This document shows, one piece after another, positions 54,828 through 63,853 of a stretch of DNA of 64,000 nt. The first letter of the stretch is position 1, and each line of letters starts with the position of its first letter. The notes beneath the pieces are model-generated. The model saw only the letters and a list, made by a program, of their open reading frames with translations. It was not told the origin of the DNA and did not search any database. Origin of the DNA: Lotmaria passim (Eukaryota; Euglenozoa; Kinetoplastea; Trypanosomatida; Trypanosomatidae); NCBI GenBank assembly GCA_037349495.1, contig CP140208.1, positions 248,001 through 312,000 on the forward strand. Direction: 5' to 3'. The position numbers and the translations under genes were made by a program.

Positions 54828-57800
54828 ATGTATCGCGCTGTCAGTGCATACCGAGTTGGCCCGGCTGTACATTGGGCGTCCGCTCCTGCGCTGATTTCTT
54901 TCGCTGCTACTTTTGCCGTACCTCCTTGTTCTTTAACGTCAGCCGAGAGTATTGATCGTTGTTTTTCTTCGGATCATGCTCGCAGGCCCACGTCTGCGCG
55001 CTCTCTTTGGGCTCTGCATACGCCCACACAATTCTACCATACGTCCTCCGTCTTGTTGACCTCGCCTGCCAACAACGATAACCACAACAGCCATGGTGGT
55101 GTTGGTGGTGGCGGCGGCGCTGGCAGTCCGAAGCGGCGACGCATCACCAAAGCAAAGCAAGTGCGGCAGCAAGCCTCCGGCAGCGCTGGTGTTGCTGGTG
55201 CGACAACAACAACAACGACAGCGGCGGCAGCTACAGCACAGCCCACCTCAGCAACAACAACAACCACAACCTTATCCGGCAGCTCTACAAGAAGGAGGAA
55301 GACGCGCTCGATGAAGTCGGGTGCATCACGTGCAGCACGACACAGCCGTAGTGACAGGAGCACCACCACCACTGCAACCACTGCAGCCACTGCGGCAGCG
55401 TCGTCGTACTACACGGTGCCTCCGCACGACGCCTCGGCAGCCGCCACAGCCGCCGTGGATGAGGCGGGCGACAGCGACGTGCGTCGACAAGAGGAGGTGG
55501 TGCGGCAGGACGACCACTACCTGGATTCGGTGGAGCGGCAGGAGATGGATAGCGAGACGGCGCCGGAGCATGCGACGGCGGCGGAGGCCGAGGATGCTGC
55601 ATCGGCTGCTCGGATGCTGTACGACGGCGATGAGGAAGGAGAGGCCGCGACGGATATGGAGGACGAGCTGGCGGATGCACGAGCGTCCGCTGAGCAGGAT
55701 GGAGAGACAGGAGAGGGCGAAGACGAAAAAGGTGAGCAGAGGTCCAGCAGCGAGGGCGACCTTGGGGAGGCAGAAGAAGTCGAGCTTGCAGCCAAGCTGC
55801 GGGAAGTGGCGGATGAAACGACGGACGAGGGCGGCGCGGTCGGCGTGGCAACTGCTGCCGACGCCTCGTCGTCTTCTCCTAATCCACAGTTGTCGTCGCC
55901 CTCCTCTACGTCTCTCTCTGCTGGTGCCGGCGCGGCGATGCCGAGCGTCGGTTCGCTGCTCGACTTTGAGAGTCCGCTGAACCTCCGCCTCGCCACCCTC
56001 ACTCGTCAGCACGGCAAGGCCTTCCGCGCGATTGCCGTCTACATGCCTGAGGCGCGCACGACGATGAACTTCGACATCACTTTTGAGGACATCGCGAGCA
56101 GCGCCCGACTTGTATGTAAACTGGAGGAGGTGAAGTCCCGCTACTTTGAGTGGATCAGCCTCTTCCGTCCCTCTTACGTCGCGCTCTTCGTGCCGACCCT
56201 GCAGTCGCCCAACGCAACGTTGCTACAGAATGCAATCGGCAGCGCCAGACCAGCACGTCCACCGCCGCCGCCCGGTAGCTACCACCCCCGTCTGAACGAG
56301 GATGCCGACCACCTCTTCTTCTCCTACACGAAGCTGCGCGAGATCATCTCGCACAAGAAGAAGGACACGGTTGTGAATCCGCAGTTGCTGACGGTGACAG
56401 TGCTGAACGCGTACGCCGAGGAGTGGAAGAACTTTATCGCCACCCCTCTCTCCTGTGCCCCGCAGGCGTTCCTGTTAGCCGCCTTCAACTTCCAGGGCCC
56501 GACCCGCGACAACAGCGTCGGGGCGATGCTGAACAAGGAACTGCTGCAGGCGCAGCTCGGGGCCGCGGCGGACGCCATCGTTCTCTACTCCTCCGCGAGC
56601 GGGTCGCAGAACGCACGGCGGCGCACGGGCGCGTCCGCCGCCGCCCGCGCTGGGTTTTTACGCAGTGGCAGCGATCGGTGGAGCCTCATTTTTGTCTCCG
56701 CCCCGGCCCGGACGGCGGCGGGCACGGCGGCGATCCCGCCCATGCAGGACCTGCTCACGGGGCAGTTCGTCGAGCCGCTGACGCTGTCGGAGCTGAATGT
56801 GATCTACATCATCGGCACCGGCACGGCGGCGGAGTCGTTTGGCCGCTTCCCGCTCGCCCGCAAGGGCCGCTGCGCCTTCTCGATTCTTCTGCAGGACGTC
56901 GAGTCGCAGCTGGGGCTGCGGCGGCCGCACCGGTTCAGCGTCACGGCGATGCTCACGCAGGCCCTCGACGGCTTCTCGCGCATTACGTGGATGGGCCTGA
57001 TGAAGGAGGAGACGGGCGAGCCCCGCACCCCGCATCCGAGCACCGCGTTCTACCAGCTGCAGCGGCGCAGCGTGCAGCGCGAGATCATGCCGAGCTTTCT
57101 CGAGCCGGTCTTCGCACCGGGCCCACGCTTCATGGGGGCTCGCGGTGGGACGGTGGATGCGATGGGTCGATCGATGCACAACGGCAGCTCCGGCGGCGGT
57201 CATCATCATCGCGCCGATGCTGGCGCCAGCAGCGGTGGTGGTGCTAATTCCTCCCGCGACAGCCGCGTCTCTATGCAGGCCAGCAAGCTTGTCGAGCAGC
57301 ACATACAGGTCATCTTCAACAACGCGGAGCGGCTGGCCCGGGAAACGGCGCTGCGGGACGAGATGCGGAGCCGCGTGGCGTACTTCATGCACGTCACGAC
57401 CGCCAGCGTCACCGCGGCGCGGCGAGCCGACAACCCCTTTTCCTCTCGCAACGGCATGGTTGATGTGCTAGGGCAGCTGTGGACCTCGCTGACGCTGATG
57501 AATCCACCGCCAGTGCGCCACCTCTCCGCCAAGGAGAACGACAAGACGGGGGAGATGCGGGAGTTCGTGGACCCCGAGGCGGTGCTGCCGGACTCGCTGC
57601 CCCTCGGACCACCCGACGCGCCAAATCCGAAGGACAGAGCCGAGAACGCCGTGCTCGTTGGCTGGGATCTCAAGCGCATCCTGCTCTTCCTGCGCCGCAG
57701 TGTGAAGCTGCGTAAGTTCCTCTACAACGGCGGCAAGATCTGGTGCGCGCAGTACGCGCAGTACCTGCTCAAGGGGTTTAACCACCTGCACCTCTCCACG

Positions 57801-60482
57801 ATGGAGCGGACGGTGGTGCAGTTTCACGACGGTCCGCTGCAGGGCGCGATGCAGCCGCTGACGAAGCTGAAACTGATCTACGAAACTCAGCTCGATGCCG
57901 CGGTGGCCGCGCGGCAGATGTCGTCGCTGCAGCACCGCATGGACGGCCTCCTTGCGTCGATGGAGATGGAGCTGCAGGGTCTGCAGATCGTGCCGCAGTC
58001 GCAGGTCACCTACTTCGCCAACACGCTGCGACTCGACCACGAACGACTCGAAAAACTACTGCAGGCGAAGATCATGGACTTCACGCAGGCGATGGATGAC
58101 GACGTGCGGCAGCGCATCAACTTTCGCTCCCCGCAGGATATTAGCACGATCATCTACGGTGGTGGGCTTTGCCGCCACCTCGGCTCGCGCTTTATTCCGA
58201 TGAAGCCGACGAAACTCCCCGTGACGAGCTTGTTCCCGCATGCGGTGTGTCACGTGACGGGCACCCCGGTGCCGGAAGCGTACACCCAGGCGGAGGCGCT
58301 GCTCAGCACCGGGACGGCGGACAGCCTCGCCGGCAGCGCCGTCACCGTCCGCGATGTGCGGGCGAGTCTGGAGACGATTCAGCAGCTGTGCAAGCGAGGC
58401 ACCCTGGACGCTCTTGTCCAGCAAACCGCCGTGGTCGTTGTCATCACAAAAGTGAAGATGGGTGGGCTGTTGGAGCAGATCTCGCTGTACTGCCCGAACG
58501 CGACAGGGCCGAACGCGCGGGAGCTGACGCTGCGCGTGGCCATCGACGACATCATCCCTGTCGCGGAGAAGCCCGACGTGGTGACAATTACGCAGCTGAA
58601 GGAACGGATCGCGAACTATGAGCCGCTGAAAAACCTGCTGCCTCCCGCGCCTGCCGCATCGGCAGGCAAGTCGAAAGCCGGGGCGCCGCGCAAGTCTGCT
58701 GGAAAGCGAAGCGGCCGCGGCAGCAACGGCAGCGACTGCGAATCGCCGCCGGATTTGCGCAACGTGCTCATCCTCACCAACTGTGCTTACGACCGACTTG
58801 AGCCACTCGTGGACAGCGGCGTGGTCGCCACCATCAAGAAGACGATCTTTGGATTAGAGACGCCTGCGTCGTCGTCGTCCAACAACAACAACAACAACAG
58901 CAGTAGAGCCCGAAGCAGCAGCAGCAGCAACAACAGCGGTGGTTGCGTGGCCCAGCTCGCAGGAGAGCCAGCGTCGCTGGAGCGCATCTGCTTTGCGGAC
59001 CTGAGCAAGGCCTTTCCCCCACCCCCGCAAGGGGCCGACACCTTCGAGTCTGACTTTTCCGAGCTCTCCATCGCCAACTCGATCCCCTTTTCGGCGAAGA
59101 GCAACTGGGAGGCACACGCGAAGGAGCTCGTCTCGATGGGCGGGGTGGAAGGTGCCGTTAAGAGTGTGGTCTCGCAGTGCGCCTCCGTCATGGGCAGCCC
59201 GCGCGACGCCTTCCGGAATGCGCACCCGCTGCCCTCCAGCACGGTGCAGGGCCTGCACGGACAGGAGCAGGCCTCCACCTCCGGCATGCTGTGGATGGTG
59301 ACGCCGGCAAAGCTGCACCCGCTGTTGCGACGCTTTCTGCGTGGCAAGTCCGCCTCCTCCGGTGCCGATGCGATGGAGCGGGTTACCGTGCTGCTCTCGC
59401 CATACAAGGACATCGACCTCTCCTTCTTCGCCGCCCTGCAGCAGCTGCGCTTCACCGAAAAAAAGATGCAGCTCTTCGAGGAGGGCTGCCTCTTCCGGGC
59501 AGTTCTCTCGGAGTGCCACGACCGCGTGCACGGCGAGCTGTGCCACTGCGTCACCGCGACGGGTCGCCTCTCCTCACAGTCGCCGAACCTGCAGAACATC
59601 CCGAAGGAGGAGGATCTGCGCCGCCTCATCGTCTCGCGCTTTGGCGCGCAGGGGATGATGATCGAGGCGGACTACAGCCAGCTCGAGGTGGTCGTGCTCG
59701 CCGCGCTCAGCCGCGACCCGCGCATGATGCAGGAGCTACGCGACAACGTCGACTTCCATTGCCTGCGTGTCTCGCTCATGACGAAGGAGCCCTACGAAGA
59801 TATTGTCCGCAAGGCAAAGGTGGACAAGGACCCGCAGTACATCCAGCTGCGGCAGCAGGCGAAGGTGTTCTCGTTCCAGCGGCAGTACGGCGCCGGCGTG
59901 TCGACAATCGCCACGACAACGGGATTGACGGAGCAGGAAGTGGAGCGGCTGATCATCGCGGAGGAACACCACTACAAGGAGCTGAGCCGCTACTACCAGC
60001 TGGTGACGAGCTGCGTGTCGGCGGGCGCGGATCGCCTGCTGCGTCTGCGCACCCTCGACACCGCGATGTGGAACGCGAACTTGCGCCGTGTTGTCATGTT
60101 GACGGAGCCGACCAGCTACTTTGTGGTGCAGACGGGCAGCAAGTTCGACTTCGCAAAGGACCGGCGGAGTGGTCCGCGGTTGAAGAACTATCCCGTTCAA
60201 GGCCTCGCCGGCGAGATTGTGCAGATCATGTGTGGCGAGGTGGTGCGCGAGTTCTACAAGAAGCGCAACTACGGCGAGAAGGCGTTTCTGGTGAACACGG
60301 TGCACGACTGTGTGTGGGTGGACGCACACCGGTCGGTGGCGGACGAGGTGCAGGCGGATCTGAAGCGAATTATGGGTCACACGCAAGAGACGATTGCGGC
60401 GCTGTGGCCGGATATGAAGCTCGACGTGCCCTTTAAGGCGGAGATCCACTCCGGGCCGTCGCTGGGCGAGCTGTCGGTGTGA
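54828..60482 (+). CDS. POLIC: Mitochondrial (kinetoplast) Pol I-like DNA polymerase, probably POLIC
   Basis: Trypanosomatids use several family A polymerases to copy kinetoplast DNA. The 1884-residue product starts with a mitochondrial-type presequence (MYRAVSAYRVGPAV), then about 350 residues of Thr/Ser/Glu/Asp-rich low complexity, a long family-specific region, and a C-terminal family A polymerase domain. That domain has CVTATGRLSSQSPNLQNIPK near 1578-1597, motif A EADYSQLEV with catalytic Asp1615, motif B R1675-x3-K1679-x3-F1683-x3-Y1687 (spacing as in E. coli Pol I R754/K758/F762/Y766), and motif C VHDCVW with Asp1827. The usual Glu after that Asp is Cys1828. I see no clear 3'-5' exonuclease motifs. 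The large size with a long N-terminal extension fits POLIC or POLID (T. brucei about 1630-1650 residues). POLIC is preferred because, from memory, T. brucei POLIC lies close to KRET1 as here. Confidence 0.8.
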   Translation: MYRAVSAYRVGPAVHWASAPALISFAATFAVPPCSLTSAESIDRCFSSDHARRPTSARSLWALHTPTQFYHTSSVLLTSPANNDNHNSHGGVGGGGGAGSPKRRRITKAKQVRQQASGSAGVAGATTTTTTAAAATAQPTSATTTTTTLSGSSTRRRKTRSMKSGASRAARHSRSDRSTTTTATTAATAAASSYYTVPPHDASAAATAAVDEAGDSDVRRQEEVVRQDDHYLDSVERQEMDSETAPEHATAAEAEDAASAARMLYDGDEEGEAATDMEDELADARASAEQDGETGEGEDEKGEQRSSSEGDLGEAEEVELAAKLREVADETTDEGGAVGVATAADASSSSPNPQLSSPSSTSLSAGAGAAMPSVGSLLDFESPLNLRLATLTRQHGKAFRAIAVYMPEARTTMNFDITFEDIASSARLVCKLEEVKSRYFEWISLFRPSYVALFVPTLQSPNATLLQNAIGSARPARPPPPPGSYHPRLNEDADHLFFSYTKLREIISHKKKDTVVNPQLLTVTVLNAYAEEWKNFIATPLSCAPQAFLLAAFNFQGPTRDNSVGAMLNKELLQAQLGAAADAIVLYSSASGSQNARRRTGASAAARAGFLRSGSDRWSLIFVSAPARTAAGTAAIPPMQDLLTGQFVEPLTLSELNVIYIIGTGTAAESFGRFPLARKGRCAFSILLQDVESQLGLRRPHRFSVTAMLTQALDGFSRITWMGLMKEETGEPRTPHPSTAFYQLQRRSVQREIMPSFLEPVFAPGPRFMGARGGTVDAMGRSMHNGSSGGGHHHRADAGASSGGGANSSRDSRVSMQASKLVEQHIQVIFNNAERLARETALRDEMRSRVAYFMHVTTASVTAARRADNPFSSRNGMVDVLGQLWTSLTLMNPPPVRHLSAKENDKTGEMREFVDPEAVLPDSLPLGPPDAPNPKDRAENAVLVGWDLKRILLFLRRSVKLRKFLYNGGKIWCAQYAQYLLKGFNHLHLSTMERTVVQFHDGPLQGAMQPLTKLKLIYETQLDAAVAARQMSSLQHRMDGLLASMEMELQGLQIVPQSQVTYFANTLRLDHERLEKLLQAKIMDFTQAMDDDVRQRINFRSPQDISTIIYGGGLCRHLGSRFIPMKPTKLPVTSLFPHAVCHVTGTPVPEAYTQAEALLSTGTADSLAGSAVTVRDVRASLETIQQLCKRGTLDALVQQTAVVVVITKVKMGGLLEQISLYCPNATGPNARELTLRVAIDDIIPVAEKPDVVTITQLKERIANYEPLKNLLPPAPAASAGKSKAGAPRKSAGKRSGRGSNGSDCESPPDLRNVLILTNCAYDRLEPLVDSGVVATIKKTIFGLETPASSSSNNNNNNSSRARSSSSSNNSGGCVAQLAGEPASLERICFADLSKAFPPPPQGADTFESDFSELSIANSIPFSAKSNWEAHAKELVSMGGVEGAVKSVVSQCASVMGSPRDAFRNAHPLPSSTVQGLHGQEQASTSGMLWMVTPAKLHPLLRRFLRGKSASSGADAMERVTVLLSPYKDIDLSFFAALQQLRFTEKKMQLFEEGCLFRAVLSECHDRVHGELCHCVTATGRLSSQSPNLQNIPKEEDLRRLIVSRFGAQGMMIEADYSQLEVVVLAALSRDPRMMQELRDNVDFHCLRVSLMTKEPYEDIVRKAKVDKDPQYIQLRQQAKVFSFQRQYGAGVSTIATTTGLTEQEVERLIIAEEHHYKELSRYYQLVTSCVSAGADRLLRLRTLDTAMWNANLRRVVMLTEPTSYFVVQTGSKFDFAKDRRSGPRLKNYPVQGLAGEIVQIMCGEVVREFYKKRNYGEKAFLVNTVHDCVWVDAHRSVADEVQADLKRIMGHTQETIAALWPDMKLDVPFKAEIHSGPSLGELSV

Positions 60483-61226
60483 ATTGCGAGGGGAGGGGGA
60501 TCCAATTCTCTTTCCCCTGCATCACTTTTTTTTTTTTTTGTGTGTGTGTGTGTGTGTTCCGTATCGTGTTGCGTTCCGTATATGAACAATAACAACAAAA
60601 AGGCATAGACTGTGTGTTTTGCTCCTTCTTTTCTCTGGTATATTTATTTATTTATTTATTTCCCCCCCCCCCCCTCTTTCCCCACCCCCTTCTGGTTTTT
60701 ACAGGATGGTGTGTAACTTGCTTTGTTTTTTTTTTTCTTTTTCCTTCTTTACTGGAAGGAGAAGGGGGAAAAAAAAAAGGGAGGAAAGCAGTTTTTTTTT
60801 TTTTTCTTTTTGGTGTATGTTACTTGAGTTATTTTCGTTGTTGTTGCTCTGTTGTGTACCTTGCGTTCTCACCACTGATGCCCAAAGATGACGGGGGAGG
60901 GGGGGGGAGGGGCAGGGCGAAGAAATCGCGGGGGCTACATAACGGATTCCAAATACAACGGTCCGATTGCGCTCTGAAGCTAGTTTTTTGTGTACCATTT
61001 CTTTTTTTTTTTCTCTCTCTCCGCACACAAGGCACACACACACACACACAGAGATATACATACAGATACACATATACAAAAAAAAAAAAAAAAGAGTTAA
61101 AGGAAACGAACTCAGCTCAAAGAGTGAAAAGAGAGATTTAAAAAAAAAAAGAAAAGGAAGAAGTGGTTTGGAAAAGAGAAGAGAACGGCGGAGGATTGTT
61201 AAGCGCATAATTAAAAAAAAAAAAAA

Positions 61227-61353
61227 GTGTCTTGCCTTTACTCCCACACCGTTGGCCATTGGTTCGAACCAGGTGTATTCGATGAAGGCTATAGGAAGCC
61301 GAAGATCCGCTAGCGCGTTTATATAGGGCATCCTGACTAGCCTTTTTTTTTTT
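61227..61353 (+). other. Unique, structured patch between homopolymers; possible small RNA
   Basis: About 116 bases of non-repetitive sequence lie between A14 and T11. It contains the perfect palindrome TGGTTCGAACCA at 61260-61271, a GGCT/AGCC hairpin near 61287-61300, and ends just before T11 (61343-61353). The core resembles a Pol III B box, but a T-arm, anticodon arm or acceptor stem does not form, so it is not a tRNA. It may simply be intergenic sequence. Confidence 0.25.
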
Positions 61354-61810
61354 CTCTGTTGTTGTTTTGAAGTGCCTTCGAACATACGTACATGTGTCTA
61401 CCCGAAATACTGACGCTGTTTTTTTTTTTGTTGTTGTTGTTGTCAGTTGTTGTTGTTGTTACTGTTTTGCACTCTTCTTCTTTTTTTTTTTTTCCTCCTT
61501 TTCTTTTTCGTTATTTCGACACTCATTCACATATGTGTTGTTTCAAGAATTTTTTTTTTTCGCTGTTGTTGTTGTTGCTTACGGTAACGTATCCACCAGC
61601 AAGTCATCCTTCACCCACACCCGCACAGATAACATCTACGCTATTCCAAGACGTATCACATCGTGTCGTTCCTTCGAGCAAACAAGCAAACAACAACAAT
61701 ACAACAACAACAAAAAAAAAAAAGCAGACACACACACACACACACACGTCCTCCCCTCCCCCCTCTCCTTTCGTCGCTGTAACTGTCGCTATTACTACTC
61801 ATTTATTACT

Positions 61811-61828
61811 GTTATTTTTTTTTTCCAG
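61811..61828 (+). promoter_or_regulatory. Trans-splice acceptor of the glutathione synthetase gene
   Basis: T-run then CCAG with AG at 61827-61828, giving a 120-base leader that includes a CA repeat and ends in an A-run abutting the ATG. Confidence 0.6.
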
Positions 61829-61886
61829 AAAAGCACATTAAAAAAAAAAAAAAGAAAAAGGAACGGAACCTAGTCTGGCTCAACGT

Positions 61887-61909
61887 ACACACACACACAC
61901 ACACACACA
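61887..61909. repeat. AC microsatellite in the glutathione synthetase leader
   Basis: About eleven AC units lying between the predicted acceptor and the ATG, so inside the predicted 5' UTR. Confidence 0.85.
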
Positions 61910-61948
61910 AAAAGAATCAACCACACACACATACAAAAAAAAAAAAAA

Positions 61949-63853
61949 ATGGCATCTACCAAAGATGTGCTGAGCACCCTCCCTAGCGAGGAGGAACTCA
62001 CGGCGAAGTGTTTGGAGCTGGGCCTCATCATGCGCCAGTCCCCCACCTTCAACATCACCCACCCTGCTGTGGCCCTCCGACCACTGCCCATGAAGACAGA
62101 GGTACTCGAGCAGCTCTACGACCGTCAGCTGCTGTGGAATGAGGCCATCGACCGGACCGCGCGCAGCTACGCATTCTTGCGCGACGCGATGAAGTCTACG
62201 GCCGAGAGTGACCGCAACTTCACCGGCCGCCTCGTGACGATACTGGAGAACGTGTACCTGTCCACCCCGCCAGGTGCGCGGGCGCCGGTGTTTCAGCCGC
62301 TCATGCTCGGCATCTTCCGCACCGATTACATGCGCTCCGTTGACCCTGAGCCGTCGAAGGCGAAGGGAGGCACGGAGGTGTCCGCTGTGGACTCGGTCGA
62401 AACGGAAACGGCCCGACAGTGGAAGAACATTGAAATCAACACGATTAGCTGCTCCTTTGCCGGACTCTCACCGCTAGTCCAGCAGTTCCACACCTACCTG
62501 GACAAATACCGCGCGTCGTGCATGAGTTCAGCAGCGACAGTGGATACGGCGAAGGCGGCGTCCGTTGTCGCCGCGGCGGCGTCGCGGCACGACACGGTGC
62601 ACACGGCGGACCACCGCCACAACTCCACACAGCAGGTGTCTGCATCTCTCGCGGCGACGGTGGCGGCCTGGCAGCGTGCCGTTCCCCTGGCGAGCTTCCT
62701 GCGGCAGTACGAGCAGCGCACGGGGGTCGCGCTCAAGCCGATCGTGCTCGTGGTGGTTCAAGAGAACGAGCGCAACACGGCGGACCAGTACAAGTTGCTG
62801 CTGGAGCTGCTCGAGCGACATGGCGTGCTGAGCATCCGCCGCACCTTGACGCAGCTGCACGCGACGATGCGGCTAGAACACGCGACGCTGGGCGACTACA
62901 GCAGTGACCGGTCCACCGCCACCAGACACGCCGCCGCGGTGCAGCCGCGGCCGCCGTTTGCCGTCGTCGAAGACAAATTCGTGGTGGCCGTAGCTTATTT
63001 CCGCAGTACCTACGTCCCAGCGGACTTCCCTAACGAAGGGGCGTGGCACACCCGCGGTGCGATCGAGGAGTCGAACGCGGTGAAGTGTCCCAGCATTCCG
63101 TATCACCTCATGACGTTCAAGAAGATGCAGCAGCTCATGTCGAACGTGTCGGCGGTGCTGACGCCGATCAGCTTTGCCGGGGATCAGCGCAAGGCGGAGG
63201 CCATGGCGGAGCATTTCGTGCCGCAGTACTCGCTGAACAAGGACGAGTACACCCGGTCGTCGGAGCACCGGCAAAAGAACGACGACGGCGTCGTGATCGA
63301 CGACCCGGAGTACTGGATCGACGACGCCGCCGAGCACCCGGAGAAGTACGTGCTGAAGCCGCAGCTGGAAGGCGGCGGCAACCTGATTGCTGGCGTGAAG
63401 ATGCAGCGCATGCTGCGTGAGACGACGCCGGCGGACCCGCTCTACCAGGCGATCCGTCGCGAGTATATCTTGATGCGCAAGATTCACTACCCCGTCGTCA
63501 CTGGGATCCTTTTTCGGCAGGACAAGATTCACGTGCTGGAGCACAACGTGTGCTCGGAGCTGGGCATCTACGGCGTCACCCTCTCCGCAGAGGCGGGGAA
63601 ATACTTGCTGAACGAGGCGGCTGGCTGCCTGGTGCGGACGAAGCCAGCGGACGTGGAGGACGGCGGCGTCATGGCGGGCGTTGCGGCGCTCGACAGCGTA
63701 CGGCTGATCGGCAAGAGCGGACGGCGCGGAGGCGACGGCGGGTGGTGCGCCTGCCGGGCAATGGCCGCCATAGGAAGCATGGGAGCGGTGGCGGGTGTGA
63801 TATTAGTCGTTGCGGCTGCCTGGGCTGCCAAGCAAAAACAGAATGCACAGTAG
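61949..63853 (+). CDS. GSS: Glutathione synthetase (eukaryotic type) with hydrophobic C-terminal tail
   Basis: Joins gamma-glutamylcysteine and glycine using ATP, the last step to glutathione and hence to trypanothione. The 634-residue product shows all eukaryotic-type blocks: LLWNEAIDRTARSYAFLRDA near 59-78, NIEINTISCSFAGLS near 160-174, YVLKPQLEGGGNL near 467-479 (glycine-rich ATP loop), LGIYGVTLS near 536, and LVRTKPADVEDGGVMAG near 561-577 followed by ALDS, where the human enzyme (474 residues) nearly ends. Here about 50 residues follow, with a basic GKSGRRGG and then AIGSMGAVAGVILVVAAAWA near 607-626, ending in a polar Lys/Gln tail, which looks like a tail anchor. An Ala/His-rich insert near 195-225 and another near 310-335 add length. 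ATG 61949 directly follows an A-run. Membrane attachment is inferred and would be unusual for this enzyme. Confidence 0.92.
   Translation: MASTKDVLSTLPSEEELTAKCLELGLIMRQSPTFNITHPAVALRPLPMKTEVLEQLYDRQLLWNEAIDRTARSYAFLRDAMKSTAESDRNFTGRLVTILENVYLSTPPGARAPVFQPLMLGIFRTDYMRSVDPEPSKAKGGTEVSAVDSVETETARQWKNIEINTISCSFAGLSPLVQQFHTYLDKYRASCMSSAATVDTAKAASVVAAAASRHDTVHTADHRHNSTQQVSASLAATVAAWQRAVPLASFLRQYEQRTGVALKPIVLVVVQENERNTADQYKLLLELLERHGVLSIRRTLTQLHATMRLEHATLGDYSSDRSTATRHAAAVQPRPPFAVVEDKFVVAVAYFRSTYVPADFPNEGAWHTRGAIEESNAVKCPSIPYHLMTFKKMQQLMSNVSAVLTPISFAGDQRKAEAMAEHFVPQYSLNKDEYTRSSEHRQKNDDGVVIDDPEYWIDDAAEHPEKYVLKPQLEGGGNLIAGVKMQRMLRETTPADPLYQAIRREYILMRKIHYPVVTGILFRQDKIHVLEHNVCSELGIYGVTLSAEAGKYLLNEAAGCLVRTKPADVEDGGVMAGVAALDSVRLIGKSGRRGGDGGWCACRAMAAIGSMGAVAGVILVVAAAWAAKQKQNAQ

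Larger units (their letters stand above)
60483..61948. other. Intergenic region (1.5 kb) with palindrome-bearing unique patch
   Basis: T14 and GT run at 60527-60557, TTTA repeat near 60641-60660, C13 near 60662-60674, T-runs near 60726 and 60793-60805, G-rich patch near 60893-60913, CA run near 61033-61050, A15 near 61079-61094, A14 near 61213-61226, a unique patch 61227-61342, GTT repeats near 61429-61460 and 61562-61577, AAC repeats and A12 near 61690-61722, CA run 61887-61909. Open frame 60614-61141 is repeat-driven. Acceptor for the next gene: 61811-61828. Confidence 0.55.

Noticed and set aside
60614-61141. 175-residue frame after the polymerase gene
   Set aside because: Built from TTTA, C, T, G, CA and A repeats; no coding character.
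61255-61275. B-box-like GGTTCGAACC as a tRNA T-arm
   Set aside because: On either strand the five-base T stem has mismatches and no other tRNA arms are present. Kept only as a palindrome in an unusual patch.
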